Positions 1 to 7,261 of a DNA stretch of 14,695 nucleotides are shown here, piece by piece. The notes beneath the pieces were generated by a model. That model was not told the origin of the DNA. It was given only the letters and a program-made list of their open reading frames with translations, and ran no database searches. How positions within the stretch are numbered: the first letter of the stretch is position 1; each line of letters opens with the position of its first letter. The DNA lies in the NCBI GenBank assembly GCA_028716065.1, contig JAQUQN010000020.1, positions 1 through 14,695 of the forward strand, given 5' to 3'. The translations under genes and the position numbers were made by a program. This stretch comes from Candidatus Omnitrophota bacterium (GTDB lineage: Bacteria; Omnitrophota; Gorgyraeia; 2-01-FULL-45-10).

Positions 1-3
1 TTG

Positions 4-151
4 GTGTCTGTATGTCCGCCAGGATTGCCTGCAACCGGACTATCTAAAACTGGGGCGCGGGCTTACCATCATGCAATCCTGATCGGCGGACACCCCCATC
101 CCACGCTCCGCTTGTGCGCGCAAAAGGCTTCGGTCGTGTCACCCTAAAATT
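4..151 (+). repeat. Composite dispersed repeat, copy 1
   Basis: This non-coding block recurs at 7393-7540 in the same orientation and, shortened and inverted, at 14494-14568. It opens with GTGTCTGTATGTCCGCC and contains a large imperfect stem: TGTCCGCC (13-20) plus GGATTGC (22-28) can pair with GCAATCC (73-79) plus GGCGGACA (85-92). After the stem come the shared strings CACCCCCATCCCA, CAAAAGGCT and GGTCGTGTCACCCTAAAATT. A small 8-bp inverted repeat AATTCCCC/GGGGAATT (148-155, 169-176) follows in this copy only. I see no protein or RNA gene in it. The repeat status is seen directly; its origin is unknown. Confidence 0.85.
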
Positions 152-206
152 CCCCCTATAAGACGCATGGGGAATTCCGCGAAGCGAAATTTCCCTCATT
201 CCCCAA

Positions 207-411
207 GTAAAATTTTTCGGCTTCTTACAGAAGGCGGAACTTTTGTGGTACGCCGGAGCGACTGTATAAAAATGCGATACATTAAGGCGGTCCAGGCTTT
301 ATCAATCGCATTTTTATCCACAGCGAGCGAGGATGCCTAATCCGAGCGAGCGGCAAGCGGAGGCGGCCACAAAAGTAAACGCCTCACTTGGGTGAAGCCG
401 AAAAATTTTAC
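207..411. repeat. Foldback (MITE-like) element A
   Basis: A 205-bp non-coding element bounded by perfect 18-bp terminal inverted repeats: GTAAAATTTTTCGGCTTC at 207-224 and its complement at 394-411. Inside, TTTTGTGG (241-248) faces CCACAAAA, and ATAAAAATGCGAT (266-278) faces ATCGCATTTTTAT (305-317), so most of the element can fold on itself. It is preceded by TTCCCCAA, as are the GTAAAAT ends of the elements at 5338 and 14477. It lies downstream of the DUF167 gene. No transposase is present, so it would be non-autonomous if it moves. Confidence 0.8.
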
Positions 412-419
412 CTCCTCTG

Positions 420-441
420 ATGCCCACCCGAGAGGGGAACC
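420..441 (+). repeat. Short exact repeat, copy 1
   Basis: A 22-bp string with core TGCCCACCCGAGAGGGGAAC occurs here and again, identical, at 7714-7735. In both places it closes the repeat block that began with the GTGTCTGTATGTCCGCC composite repeat, so it may be the far edge of the same large element. It contains the small inverted motif CCC/GGG. Confidence 0.7.
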
Positions 442-459
442 TCCCAGGAATTAAAAAAC

Positions 460-681
460 TTATACTAAGACTTCGAAAATTTTGTTGCGCGAGGTGTGGC
501 CGCGCAGAAGCATCACCTTAGACCTGGCCACGCCGAAGTACTCGGCTAAGATCTCCCTGAGCGCCTCGTTCGCTTTACCCTTGACCGGTTTCGCCTTCAC
601 CCAGACGGCCAGGCCCCCGTTATCGAGGGTCTCGACGCGCTCTTTCTTAGCATTCAATTTTACCTTTACCGATATCTTCAT
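460..681 (-). CDS. DUF167 (UPF0235, YggU-like) protein
   Basis: This 73-residue protein matches the DUF167/YggU family in length and pattern: an N-terminal strand rich in V and K (ISVKVKLNAKK), the central segment VWVKAKPVKGKANEALREIL, then the family-typical SKVMLLRGHTSRNKIFEV. Family members are small globular proteins with no settled biochemical role. The start codon follows the stop of the DUF3786 gene without any gap (TAGATG) and there is no Shine-Dalgarno sequence, so translation probably depends on ribosomes finishing the upstream gene. The gene ends at the edge of the repeat block at 1-459; I see no clear hairpin-plus-T-run terminator. Confidence 0.9.
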   Translation of the reverse strand: MKISVKVKLNAKKERVETLDNGGLAVWVKAKPVKGKANEALREILAEYFGVARSKVMLLRGHTSRNKIFEVLV

Positions 682-1233
682 CTAAATTTTATGCGCTATG
701 AAACGGGAGAGTACCGCCACGTCCTCCGTAGGAAATATTTCTTTTATGTTCTTATCGTAGAGCATCGTCGCTTCCGGGCCGAACTCCTCGTCGGAGCGCC
801 AGATTATTATCCTGACCGGTACGCCCTCGAACGATTCTATCTCTACGCCGGCGTCGCCTTCTTCTATGGCCCTGCCCTTCAGGCGTTCCGCGGCCCTTAC
901 CAGGGCACCGGCCTTATCCGCGAATTTCTTCAGAAGGGGCTTGATAACGCCTTCGCGAAAAGCGGCGTAATATATCTCTCCGCCCTCGAGGTCCTTGAAC
1001 GAGACCCATTCTCCGCTGGAACGGTAAGAGCCTTTCAGCGAAGCGGCGAGGTAATGCAGTATCAGCACCGAAAGAAACTCTTTGGCGGGCGCGTTGGCCG
1101 CTCGAGACATCACCGTCTTATTCTTCACACCGCATTCATAAACGTCGCTCAATAAGGTTACCGAATGTTTATCGCACTTCGACAGAGGTTCGATCTCTTC
1201 CCAGGCCTTCTTAAGCGCCGCGGCGTATGACAT
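682..1233 (-). CDS. DUF3786 domain protein
   Basis: A 183-residue soluble protein without signal peptide or membrane segments. The pattern LILHYLAASLKG, GEWVSFKDLEGGEIYYAAF, VRIIIWRSDEEFGPEA and FPTEDVAVLSR is the one I know from DUF3786 proteins, found mostly in anaerobes, some of which carry an attached iron-sulfur domain; here the iron-sulfur part is absent. Two cysteines (about residues 20 and 34) lie near the N terminus. The function is unknown. The start codon lies 6 nt after a probable -10 box, with no Shine-Dalgarno, suggesting a leaderless mRNA. It heads a two-gene unit with the DUF167 gene and is divergent from the helicase gene. Confidence 0.8.
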   Translation of the reverse strand: MSYAAALKKAWEEIEPLSKCDKHSVTLLSDVYECGVKNKTVMSRAANAPAKEFLSVLILHYLAASLKGSYRSSGEWVSFKDLEGGEIYYAAFREGVIKPLLKKFADKAGALVRAAERLKGRAIEEGDAGVEIESFEGVPVRIIIWRSDEEFGPEATMLYDKNIKEIFPTEDVAVLSRFIAHKI

Positions 1234-1239
1234 GTGTCT

Positions 1240-1268
1240 ATTCTAATAGTTTTTATTTGATAAATCAA
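1240..1268 (-). promoter_or_regulatory. Sigma-70-type promoter for the DUF3786-DUF167 pair
   Basis: Read on the minus strand: TTGATT (1268-1263), 17-bp spacer, TAGAAT (1245-1240), then six bases to the ATG at 1233. The -35 hexamer abuts the -35 of the divergent helicase promoter, so two polymerases could hardly bind both at once. The short -10 to ATG distance predicts transcription starting at or next to the start codon. Confidence 0.6.
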
Positions 1269-1284
1269 GATGTTAGATTATAAT
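1257..1284 (+). promoter_or_regulatory. Sigma-70-type promoter for the helicase gene
   Basis: TTGATA (1257-1262), 16-bp spacer, perfect TATAAT (1279-1284). The ATG of the helicase is at 1293, eight bases after the -10 box, and only GGGG directly touches the start codon, too close to act as a Shine-Dalgarno. A leaderless or nearly leaderless transcript is the simplest reading. Confidence 0.65.
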
Positions 1285-1292
1285 AATGGGGT

Positions 1293-3167
1293 ATGATATA
1301 CGATCCTTTTCAAAAAGAGGCCATAGACCACATAGATAACGGCCATTCCGTGATAGTCTCGGCCCCTACCGGCGCAGGCAAGACCGCGATTGCCGAATAT
1401 ATAATAGAGAACGCCATCCGCAAGTCTCAGGGCGTCATATACACCGCGCCCATAAAGGCGCTTTCGAACCAGAAGTTCCGGGATTTCCAACACCAGTTCC
1501 GTGACGACATAGGTATCCTGACCGGCGACGTCGCGCTGAACCAGGAGGCGCCCGTCCTCATCATGACCACCGAGATATTCCGCAACAAGATACTCGACGA
1601 GCCGGACTCTCTCAACAGATACTCATGGATAATCTTCGACGAGGTCCATTATATCGATAATCCGGAACGCGGGACCGTCTGGGAAGAGTCCCTCATGTTC
1701 CTGCCTGCTCACATGAAGATACTGGCCTTATCCGCCACCATACCCAATATAAAAGAGTTCGCGCGCTGGATAAGTTCGATACACAAGAAAGAGGTGAGGA
1801 CCGTCATCGAGGAGAAGCGGCCGGTGCCGCTCCATTTCTTCTACCAGTGCCACAATCAGGTCGTTGAGAAGGTGGACGCCATCAGGAAGATAAGGCGCGT
1901 GCGCCCCAACAGGCTCGGCACGCTGATAAATTACATCAGGGACCGGCAGGGACTGCCCTGCATATATTTCGTTTTCGGAAGGAGGCGCGCCGAATACCTG
2001 GCCTCCGAACTTTACGGGTTCAATTTTCTCAACGCCGACGAAAAGAATAAGATGCTGTCGTTATACGATTCCCTTTGCGTGCGATTTGACCTGAAGCACG
2101 AAAAGAGCGCTTCTGAAATGATCCCTTTCATAGAGAAAGGAATAGCGTTCCACCATGCCGGCATGCTCCCCACACTGAAAGAAGTGATCGAGAGATTATT
2201 CACGAGCCGCCTTCTCAAAGTCATCTTCACCACGGAGACTTTCGCGCTCGGAATTAACATGCCAAGCCGCACCGTCGTCTTCGATGAGCTCAGGAAATTC
2301 TACGGCAGTTACATCAGGAATCTGAAGACGCGCGACTTCTATCAGATGGCGGGCCGTGCCGGAAGGCGCGGCATAGATCAGGAAGGGTTCGTCTATTCGC
2401 GCATCAATCCTCACAGGATATACATAGACGAGGTAAAGCGTATCATATACGGGAAGAGCGAGGAGGTCAGGAGCCAGTTCAACACCTCTTACGCGACGAT
2501 ACTGAACCTGTATGAAAAATATACCGAAGGCCTTCCTAAGATATATCCCCTCTCTTTCCATTATTTCCAATCCGGGAAACAGCGCCAGAAAGAGGCCGTC
2601 AGGCTCATGGACTCCAAATTGAGGCTCCTTAAAGAGTCTGATTACATAGCGAACGGAAAACTGACCGCCAAGGGCAGTTTTGCGAAGAACGTATACGGTT
2701 ACGAACTGATACTTTCCGAACTTTACGCCGAAGGAGAGTTCGAAAAACTGGATGAATACGGGCTGGGCATCATGGCGGCGGCCAGCGTCTTCGAGCCGCG
2801 CAAAAACCAGCGCATAGCGGCCCTGCCGAAAAGCGCCAGAGACATAAAGCTGACGTGTGATTCCATATACAACGGCATAAGGCACAGGGAATCAAGATAC
2901 AGGATATATCCCGTAAGCAAGATGCCCCACTTCAATCTCGCTAAAACCATCGAGTGCTGGATGCGCGGCGAAAAATTTTCGAGGATCTTGCAGTTCAGCG
3001 ATACCGATGAAGGAGAGGTCATACGCTACTTCCGCATGACGATACAGGTATTGCGCGAGGTGAGCGATGCGCCCATATCCTATATATTGAAAGATAAGAT
3101 AACTAACGCCATCCGTCTCATAAACCGCGATATAATCGACGCCGAAAAACAACTGCGGGAAGGCTAA
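1293..3167 (+). CDS. Ski2-like superfamily 2 DEAD/DEAH-box helicase
   Basis: A 624-residue ATP-dependent helicase with the superfamily 2 motifs in order: Walker A APTGAGKT (24-31), Ia TAPIKALSNQK (51-61), TGD (77-79), DEVH (116-119), SAT (147-149), HHAGMLP (287-293), TTETFALGINMP (313-324) and QMAGRAGRRGID (351-362). The last three are the signature of the Ski2/Mtr4/HelY group of RNA helicases rather than of RecQ, DinG or classical DEAD-box proteins. The remaining C-terminal part (about 370-624) should hold winged-helix and helical-bundle regions; the protein is much shorter than Mtr4-type or actinobacterial HelY proteins (around 900 residues or more), so large insertions and probably the full DSHCT tail are lacking. 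Substrate (structured RNA or DNA) cannot be told from sequence. The stop codon overlaps by 4 nt that of the convergent macrodomain gene. Confidence 0.9.
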   Translation: MIYDPFQKEAIDHIDNGHSVIVSAPTGAGKTAIAEYIIENAIRKSQGVIYTAPIKALSNQKFRDFQHQFRDDIGILTGDVALNQEAPVLIMTTEIFRNKILDEPDSLNRYSWIIFDEVHYIDNPERGTVWEESLMFLPAHMKILALSATIPNIKEFARWISSIHKKEVRTVIEEKRPVPLHFFYQCHNQVVEKVDAIRKIRRVRPNRLGTLINYIRDRQGLPCIYFVFGRRRAEYLASELYGFNFLNADEKNKMLSLYDSLCVRFDLKHEKSASEMIPFIEKGIAFHHAGMLPTLKEVIERLFTSRLLKVIFTTETFALGINMPSRTVVFDELRKFYGSYIRNLKTRDFYQMAGRAGRRGIDQEGFVYSRINPHRIYIDEVKRIIYGKSEEVRSQFNTSYATILNLYEKYTEGLPKIYPLSFHYFQSGKQRQKEAVRLMDSKLRLLKESDYIANGKLTAKGSFAKNVYGYELILSELYAEGEFEKLDEYGLGIMAAASVFEPRKNQRIAALPKSARDIKLTCDSIYNGIRHRESRYRIYPVSKMPHFNLAKTIECWMRGEKFSRILQFSDTDEGEVIRYFRMTIQVLREVSDAPISYILKDKITNAIRLINRDIIDAEKQLREG

Positions 3168-4111
3168 GAGGGTCTTAAACCTTTCTTGTGTCTGATATAA
3201 TCTTCCAAAATCTTCTTGTGGTCAAACGCCAAATCTATCCTGGATATATCTTTCAAGTCCACGAGTTTTAACGCGGCGGCGTCATCGCCCGCTTTCGGAA
3301 CTCCTTTCGCTTTCGCCGTGAATACCGTCCCTATCGTATGGAAGCGCGGGTCCCTCTCCGGATCGGAGTAGGTATGAAATTGCCTGACGTCCGTCAGATC
3401 CAATCCCGTCTCTTCGCGCGCCTCCCTGACGACGGCATCCTCCAGGCTCTCTCCATAATCCACGAATCCGCCCGGAAGAGCCCAGCCGAAAGGCGGATTG
3501 CTCCTCTGGATCAACACCACCTTGCCGCCCACTTCTATGATAGCGTCTACTGTCGTGAACGGCCCTTCCTGCAGTTTTTTTGCAATATACCCCAGGTACT
3601 TGAAAACCGTATCATTAAAAATATCATAGGCCTCTTTATCGTAAAGGCAGAATATTATCTCCGCGATATTGGAACTCTTCTCTCTTAAATGCCGGAATAC
3701 TTCCTGAGACATTACCTTGGCGGCGGCAATGAGTGAAAAACCGCCTACGCCGCAGCCCAGGGCGGGAAATGCTATCGACCTTATCTTTAATTCATCGGCC
3801 ACCTTGAGGCTGTTTCCGGCCGATGCCCTTATCTTCGCCTCGTCCGTTTTGAAGTCCATGCCCATCGTCGCGGCGTGTATCACGTATCTCGCCTTAAGGC
3901 TGCCGCCTGAGGTATAGACGGCCTCACCTATCTTTATAGGACCTTTTTTCACCGCCTCGTCCTCTATAGCCTTGCCGCCTTTCCGCTTTATGGCGCCGGC
4001 GACGCCTCCGCCCATGACCAACTTGTTATTGGCCGCGTTCACTATCGCGTCTACATCGAGCGCGGTTATATCGCCTTTGATGACTTTTATTTCACACTCT
4101 TTTATCTTCAT
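3164..4111 (-). CDS. Macrodomain-Nudix hydrolase fusion, probable ADP-ribose metabolism
   Basis: A 315-residue two-domain cytosolic protein. Residues 1 to about 175 are a macrodomain: GDIT (13-16), NAAN (25-28), GGGVAGAI (34-41) and PALGCGVGGF (116-125) line the ADP-ribose pocket in this family. Residues about 185-310 are a Nudix hydrolase with a complete Nudix box from G215 to L237 (E221, R229, E230, E233, E234), and the surrounding GWALPGGFVDYGES and HTYSDPERDPR resemble ADP-ribose pyrophosphatases. Known chemistry suggests that the macrodomain binds or releases ADP-ribose (from proteins, nucleic acids or O-acetyl-ADP-ribose) and that the Nudix domain cleaves ADP-ribose to AMP and ribose 5-phosphate; coupling of the two is my inference. 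It follows the rRNA methyltransferase gene after 13 nt, with AAGGAAGG upstream of its ATG, so the two are probably cotranscribed. Confidence 0.92.
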   Translation of the reverse strand: MKIKECEIKVIKGDITALDVDAIVNAANNKLVMGGGVAGAIKRKGGKAIEDEAVKKGPIKIGEAVYTSGGSLKARYVIHAATMGMDFKTDEAKIRASAGNSLKVADELKIRSIAFPALGCGVGGFSLIAAAKVMSQEVFRHLREKSSNIAEIIFCLYDKEAYDIFNDTVFKYLGYIAKKLQEGPFTTVDAIIEVGGKVVLIQRSNPPFGWALPGGFVDYGESLEDAVVREAREETGLDLTDVRQFHTYSDPERDPRFHTIGTVFTAKAKGVPKAGDDAAALKLVDLKDISRIDLAFDHKKILEDYIRHKKGLRPS

Positions 4112-4124
4112 GCATGCGCCTTCC

Positions 4125-5291
4125 TTACTCCATTTTTTTGAGCACGGTAACGGTCTCTATATGATTGGTATGCGGGAACATGTCTACGGGTATCACCTTC
4201 TCTATTCTATAGGAGCTCTTCAGGATTTGCAAGTCATCCCGCAGGCTTCGGGGGCCGCATGATACGTAAATTATTTTAGGTGCCGGAGCGGCAAGGAGCA
4301 TCGATATGAGTTTTTTGCCCAATCCGGCCCTGGGAGGGTCCACGATGATGGTAGATATCTCACCCGGGCCATGCTTTTCCCGCAAGCCAGACATGAAATG
4401 TTCGGCGTCTTCGCGCACGAAATCGACGTTATCTATGTTGTTCAACGCCGCGTTCTTCATGGCGCATTCAATATTCCTAGCTGAACTGTCCACACCTATC
4501 ACGGTGTCGAATTTTTTGGCTATCTGCAGTGTTATGCCTCCGCTGCCGCAATAAATATCCGCCGCCTTGCCGGATAAGCCGCCCGATTCTTCCTTTATCA
4601 CGTCATACAATCTCGCGCAGCAAAAAGAGTTTGTCTGAAAAAACGTGGAGGCATCAATGATATAGTCTATGCCGTTTATCCGCTCTTTTATATGGTCCTG
4701 CCCGTCCAGTAAAAATATCTTCTTTGAGAGCGCCACGTCCGCCAGGCCGTTATTTATGCAGCAATAGATGGATTTTATCTTATCTATCTTCTTCAGTTTT
4801 GCGACGAGATATTCCAGTTTCTCCTTTACGGAAATGAGATCGTCTTCACCCCACGCTACGACGACCACTACCATCATCTCATCATAAACTTTCGAGTGCC
4901 TGAGGGCAATATATCTCAGCATGCCCTCGTGCCTGTAGAGGTTGTACGGCTCTATGCTTGACTGCGCCATCCATTCTTTCACTAGGGCCAGCAGCTTTTC
5001 CACATCCTTGTCGAATATCCTGCATTCCTCAATGTCCACTATCCTGTGGAACCTTCTCTTCTGCCTCAGGCCGATGACCGGTATATCTGCGGCGCGACCC
5101 GCGGCGTACTCCATCTTATTCCTGTAGCGCCATATCTCGGGCGAAGGTACTATATCTGCTATACTCTTCGGAGAAAGTCCGGCAAAGATCTCCTCGACAT
5201 GGGCCTGTTTCATCTTAAGCTGTTCTTCATAACCCTTATCCTGAAGATCGCATCCTCCGCACACACCAAAATGCTTACACACTCCGCTCAT
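4125..5291 (-). CDS. 23S rRNA (uracil-5-)-methyltransferase, RlmD/TrmA family
   Basis: A 388-residue S-adenosylmethionine-dependent RNA m5U methyltransferase. An iron-sulfur ligand set is visible: C5, C11 and C14 (CKHFGVCGGC) plus probably C90, as in RlmD-type enzymes; TrmA lacks it. The catalytic half shows FFQTNS (217-222), the SAM-binding motif DIYCGSGG (245-252), DPPRAGLG (318-325), the nucleophile C345 in YVSCGPRSL, and the closing signature DMFPHTNHIETV (370-381). The N-terminal TRAM RNA-binding domain of E. coli RlmD is missing, because the cysteine cluster starts at residue 5. The exact target uridine is uncertain. GGAG lies 7 nt upstream of the ATG. It is the first gene of a two-gene unit with the macrodomain-Nudix gene, and foldback element B1 lies directly upstream. 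Confidence 0.88.
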   Translation of the reverse strand: MSGVCKHFGVCGGCDLQDKGYEEQLKMKQAHVEEIFAGLSPKSIADIVPSPEIWRYRNKMEYAAGRAADIPVIGLRQKRRFHRIVDIEECRIFDKDVEKLLALVKEWMAQSSIEPYNLYRHEGMLRYIALRHSKVYDEMMVVVVVAWGEDDLISVKEKLEYLVAKLKKIDKIKSIYCCINNGLADVALSKKIFLLDGQDHIKERINGIDYIIDASTFFQTNSFCCARLYDVIKEESGGLSGKAADIYCGSGGITLQIAKKFDTVIGVDSSARNIECAMKNAALNNIDNVDFVREDAEHFMSGLREKHGPGEISTIIVDPPRAGLGKKLISMLLAAPAPKIIYVSCGPRSLRDDLQILKSSYRIEKVIPVDMFPHTNHIETVTVLKKME

Positions 5292-5337
5292 CGAAACGCT
5301 CCAAATCTAAACCTAAAATTTTTACCCCGTTCCCCAA

Positions 5338-5675
5338 GTAAAATATTTTATGTCCTGGTAGAAGAATTTACGGGTACATAAACCTAAACCGAAGTTATAG
5401 TGAGCACAATGAAAATGTTAGGTCTTTTGTGATGGAGAAAAACGGTTATATATAACAATGTTTTGATATTAAAAGAACCGAGGATGCCTGAGGCCCCTTC
5501 CACGGGGCCGAGTTCCGCAGGTTCCCGTTTTTCGACTGAGCAAAAGACCGACACGAACCGAAGGTGAGGGGAACATTTTCCCTATAAGCATTTTTGCATA
5601 TTTGTGCGAACATAACGAGGTTTAGGTTTAACTCAGGACCCGTAAATTCTATTATATATACAAAAATAATTTTAC
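5338..5675 (+). repeat. Foldback (MITE-like) element B, copy 1
   Basis: A 338-bp non-coding element that fills most of the divergent gap between the methyltransferase and prenyl synthase genes. Its ends are imperfect inverted repeats: GTAAAATATTTTATGT on the left against ACAAAAATAATTTTAC on the right, followed inward by AATTTACGGGT and AAACCTAAACC in both arms. Further in, GCACAA, GAAAATGTT, GGTCTTTTG and GAAAAACGG occur in the same order in the left arm (5404-5445) and, complemented, in the right arm (5525-5607). Near the centre is a GGCCCC/GGGGCC hairpin (5492-5497, 5504-5509). A close copy lies inverted at 14132-14477. There is no open frame of note. Confidence 0.88.
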
Positions 5676-5700
5676 ACCCTTATGATATATATGTTATCAT
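5671..5700 (+). promoter_or_regulatory. Promoter of the prenyl synthase gene, partly made by element B1
   Basis: TTTACA (5671-5676), 18-bp spacer, TATCAT (5695-5700), then six bases to the ATG at 5707. The first five bases of the -35 hexamer are the last bases of foldback element B1. ATGATA (5682-5687) and TATCAT (5695-5700) form an inverted repeat overlapping the -10 region, a possible operator. No Shine-Dalgarno is present, so the mRNA is probably leaderless. Confidence 0.55.
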
Positions 5701-5706
5701 AAAATC

Positions 5707-6747
5707 ATGCTAAAAAGAATAAAAACAAGAATAGATAATGAACTGAAGCAGTACGTCCGCGGTATCGACAGGATGTACTCTCTGGACAAAATATCGCCTC
5801 TTCTTTCCGAATCAATAAAAAATTTCCTGATAAGAAAAGGAAAGAGGCTGAGGCCTGCGCTTTTCGTCATCAGTTATCTGGCATTCGCCGGCAGGGAGGC
5901 GCGCAACCTGTACAGGTGCGCCTTGTCCCTGGAACTGCTCCACGACTTCATGCTAATACACGACGACATAATCGACAAGTCCGACACGCGCAGGGGGCTG
6001 CCTTCGATGCACAGAATGCTCGGCGAAAGGATCGTTTCATATAAAAAGGCTAAATTCGGCGGTGAGGAATTAGCCATAGTGGTAGGCGATATAATCTACG
6101 CGATGGCGATAAGCGCCTTCATGTCCATAGAAGAAAATAGAGAGCGCAAGGAAATGGCTCTGAAAAAATTCGCCGAGGCGGCTCTTTATACCGGAAGCGG
6201 CGAATTCATCGAACTTTTATGCAGCGTGAGGCACATGGAAGAAATAAAAAAGGCCGATATATATAAGATATACGACCTCAAGACGGCACGTTATACCTTT
6301 TCCACACCGCTGGCGCTGGGGGCGATGCTCGCCGGCGCGAAAAAGGACGACATCGACAGGTTGTTTCTATACGGGATATATCTAGGAAGGGCCTTTCAGA
6401 TCAAAGACGATCTTCTCGACATGTTCGCGGAAGAAAAGACGACCGGAAAATCCCCTCTCACAGACCTGAAAGAGGCGAAGAGGACGTTGTTATTGTGGCA
6501 TGCCTACAGGACCTCTTCACCCGTAAAAAGAGCGTTCATCAAAAAGGCCCTGGTTAAAAATATAGTCGGAAAACGGGAGCTTGGGAAGGTACGCAAGATC
6601 GTATTCGAATCGGGAGCAATAGAATACGCCGCCAAAGAGATCCATGGCTTCATGAAGAGAGCCGACGCTGTCTTGAGGCGCTCGCGCATGAATAAGCGAT
6701 ACAAGGATGCCATCACCGCTTATACGAGCGGCCTCCTCACCTACTGA
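5707..6747 (+). CDS. Trans-prenyl diphosphate synthase (polyprenyl synthetase family)
   Basis: A 346-residue isoprenoid chain elongation enzyme that condenses isopentenyl diphosphate onto allylic diphosphates. Seen motifs: GKRLRP (45-50), the first aspartate-rich motif DDIID (86-90), GSGEFIEL (163-170), LKTARYTF (191-198) and the second aspartate-rich motif QIKDDLLD (231-238). The first motif has no two-residue insertion and the fifth residue before it is phenylalanine (F81 in FMLIHDD), the arrangement described for archaeal-type geranylgeranyl diphosphate synthases. A C20 product, or another short chain, is therefore my inference; C15 is not excluded. The gene stands alone on the plus strand, and its last 11 bases overlap the convergent greA gene. 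The start is the only in-frame ATG before the conserved N-terminal helix and lies 6 nt after a -10 box. Confidence 0.9.
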   Translation: MLKRIKTRIDNELKQYVRGIDRMYSLDKISPLLSESIKNFLIRKGKRLRPALFVISYLAFAGREARNLYRCALSLELLHDFMLIHDDIIDKSDTRRGLPSMHRMLGERIVSYKKAKFGGEELAIVVGDIIYAMAISAFMSIEENRERKEMALKKFAEAALYTGSGEFIELLCSVRHMEEIKKADIYKIYDLKTARYTFSTPLALGAMLAGAKKDDIDRLFLYGIYLGRAFQIKDDLLDMFAEEKTTGKSPLTDLKEAKRTLLLWHAYRTSSPVKRAFIKKALVKNIVGKRELGKVRKIVFESGAIEYAAKEIHGFMKRADAVLRRSRMNKRYKDAITAYTSGLLTY

Positions 6748-7213
6748 TATTCAATATCTTATATTTTAAAATTCCGGCGGGCACTTCTATATTGACGGTA
6801 TCATTCTTCTTGTGATTGAGAAGGCCCTTCCCTACGGGCGAAGAGACGGATATCTTGCCCTGGGAATAATCGGCCTCTTCTTCCGATACCAGCGTGTATT
6901 CAAGCTCTTCCTGCGAATTCAGATCCTTCAGCTTGACCGTGGCGCCTATAAGGACCTCGTCTTTGGATATATTATCATCTTCAAGAAGCTGAGCCCGCGA
7001 TAGTTTCTGCTCTATCTCGGCGATCTTCTTTTCGTTCAGGGCCTGCGCTTCTTTGGCCGCGTCGTATTCGGCATTCTCGCCGATATCTCCGTGTGCCCTC
7101 GCCTCGGCCACGGCTTTCGAGATCTGCTTGCGTTTCACATTCTTGAGGCGTTCGGCCTCCTTGCGCAACTTCTCGTATCCGTCTCTTGTCAGATAAATAT
7201 CGCCTAAACTCAT
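6737..7213 (-). CDS. greA: Transcription elongation factor GreA
   Basis: A 158-residue protein of standard GreA length. The N-terminal coiled coil (about residues 8-78) carries the acidic tip GDIGENAEY, with D43 and E46 matching the residues that place the metal in the RNA polymerase secondary channel. The C-terminal FKBP-like domain shows IGATVKL, YTLVSEEEAD and ISVSSPVGKGLL. It rescues backtracked polymerase by stimulating transcript cleavage. The start codon is supported by GGAGGG six nt upstream. The promoter lies about 50 nt upstream and uses the end of a foldback repeat as -35. The 3' end overlaps the prenyl synthase gene by 11 bp on the opposite strand. Confidence 0.97.
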   Translation of the reverse strand: MSLGDIYLTRDGYEKLRKEAERLKNVKRKQISKAVAEARAHGDIGENAEYDAAKEAQALNEKKIAEIEQKLSRAQLLEDDNISKDEVLIGATVKLKDLNSQEELEYTLVSEEEADYSQGKISVSSPVGKGLLNHKKNDTVNIEVPAGILKYKILNISR

Positions 7214-7261
7214 CTTCCACCCTCCGGATCAGATATTCCTCAACCTCTGTCCAACGCTATA

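Noticed and set aside
13..92. The bulged stem as an integron attC site
   Set aside because: The GTTRRRY/RYYYAAC core sites are missing and no gene cassettes lie between the copies.
2196..2885. A 229-codon minus-strand frame antisense to the helicase
   Set aside because: The plus strand encodes conserved helicase sequence there; the antisense product matches nothing.
5303..5350. An outward promoter from the left end of foldback B1 for the methyltransferase gene
   Set aside because: TTTACT is present on the minus strand, but no acceptable -10 lies 16-18 bp downstream. Left unannotated.
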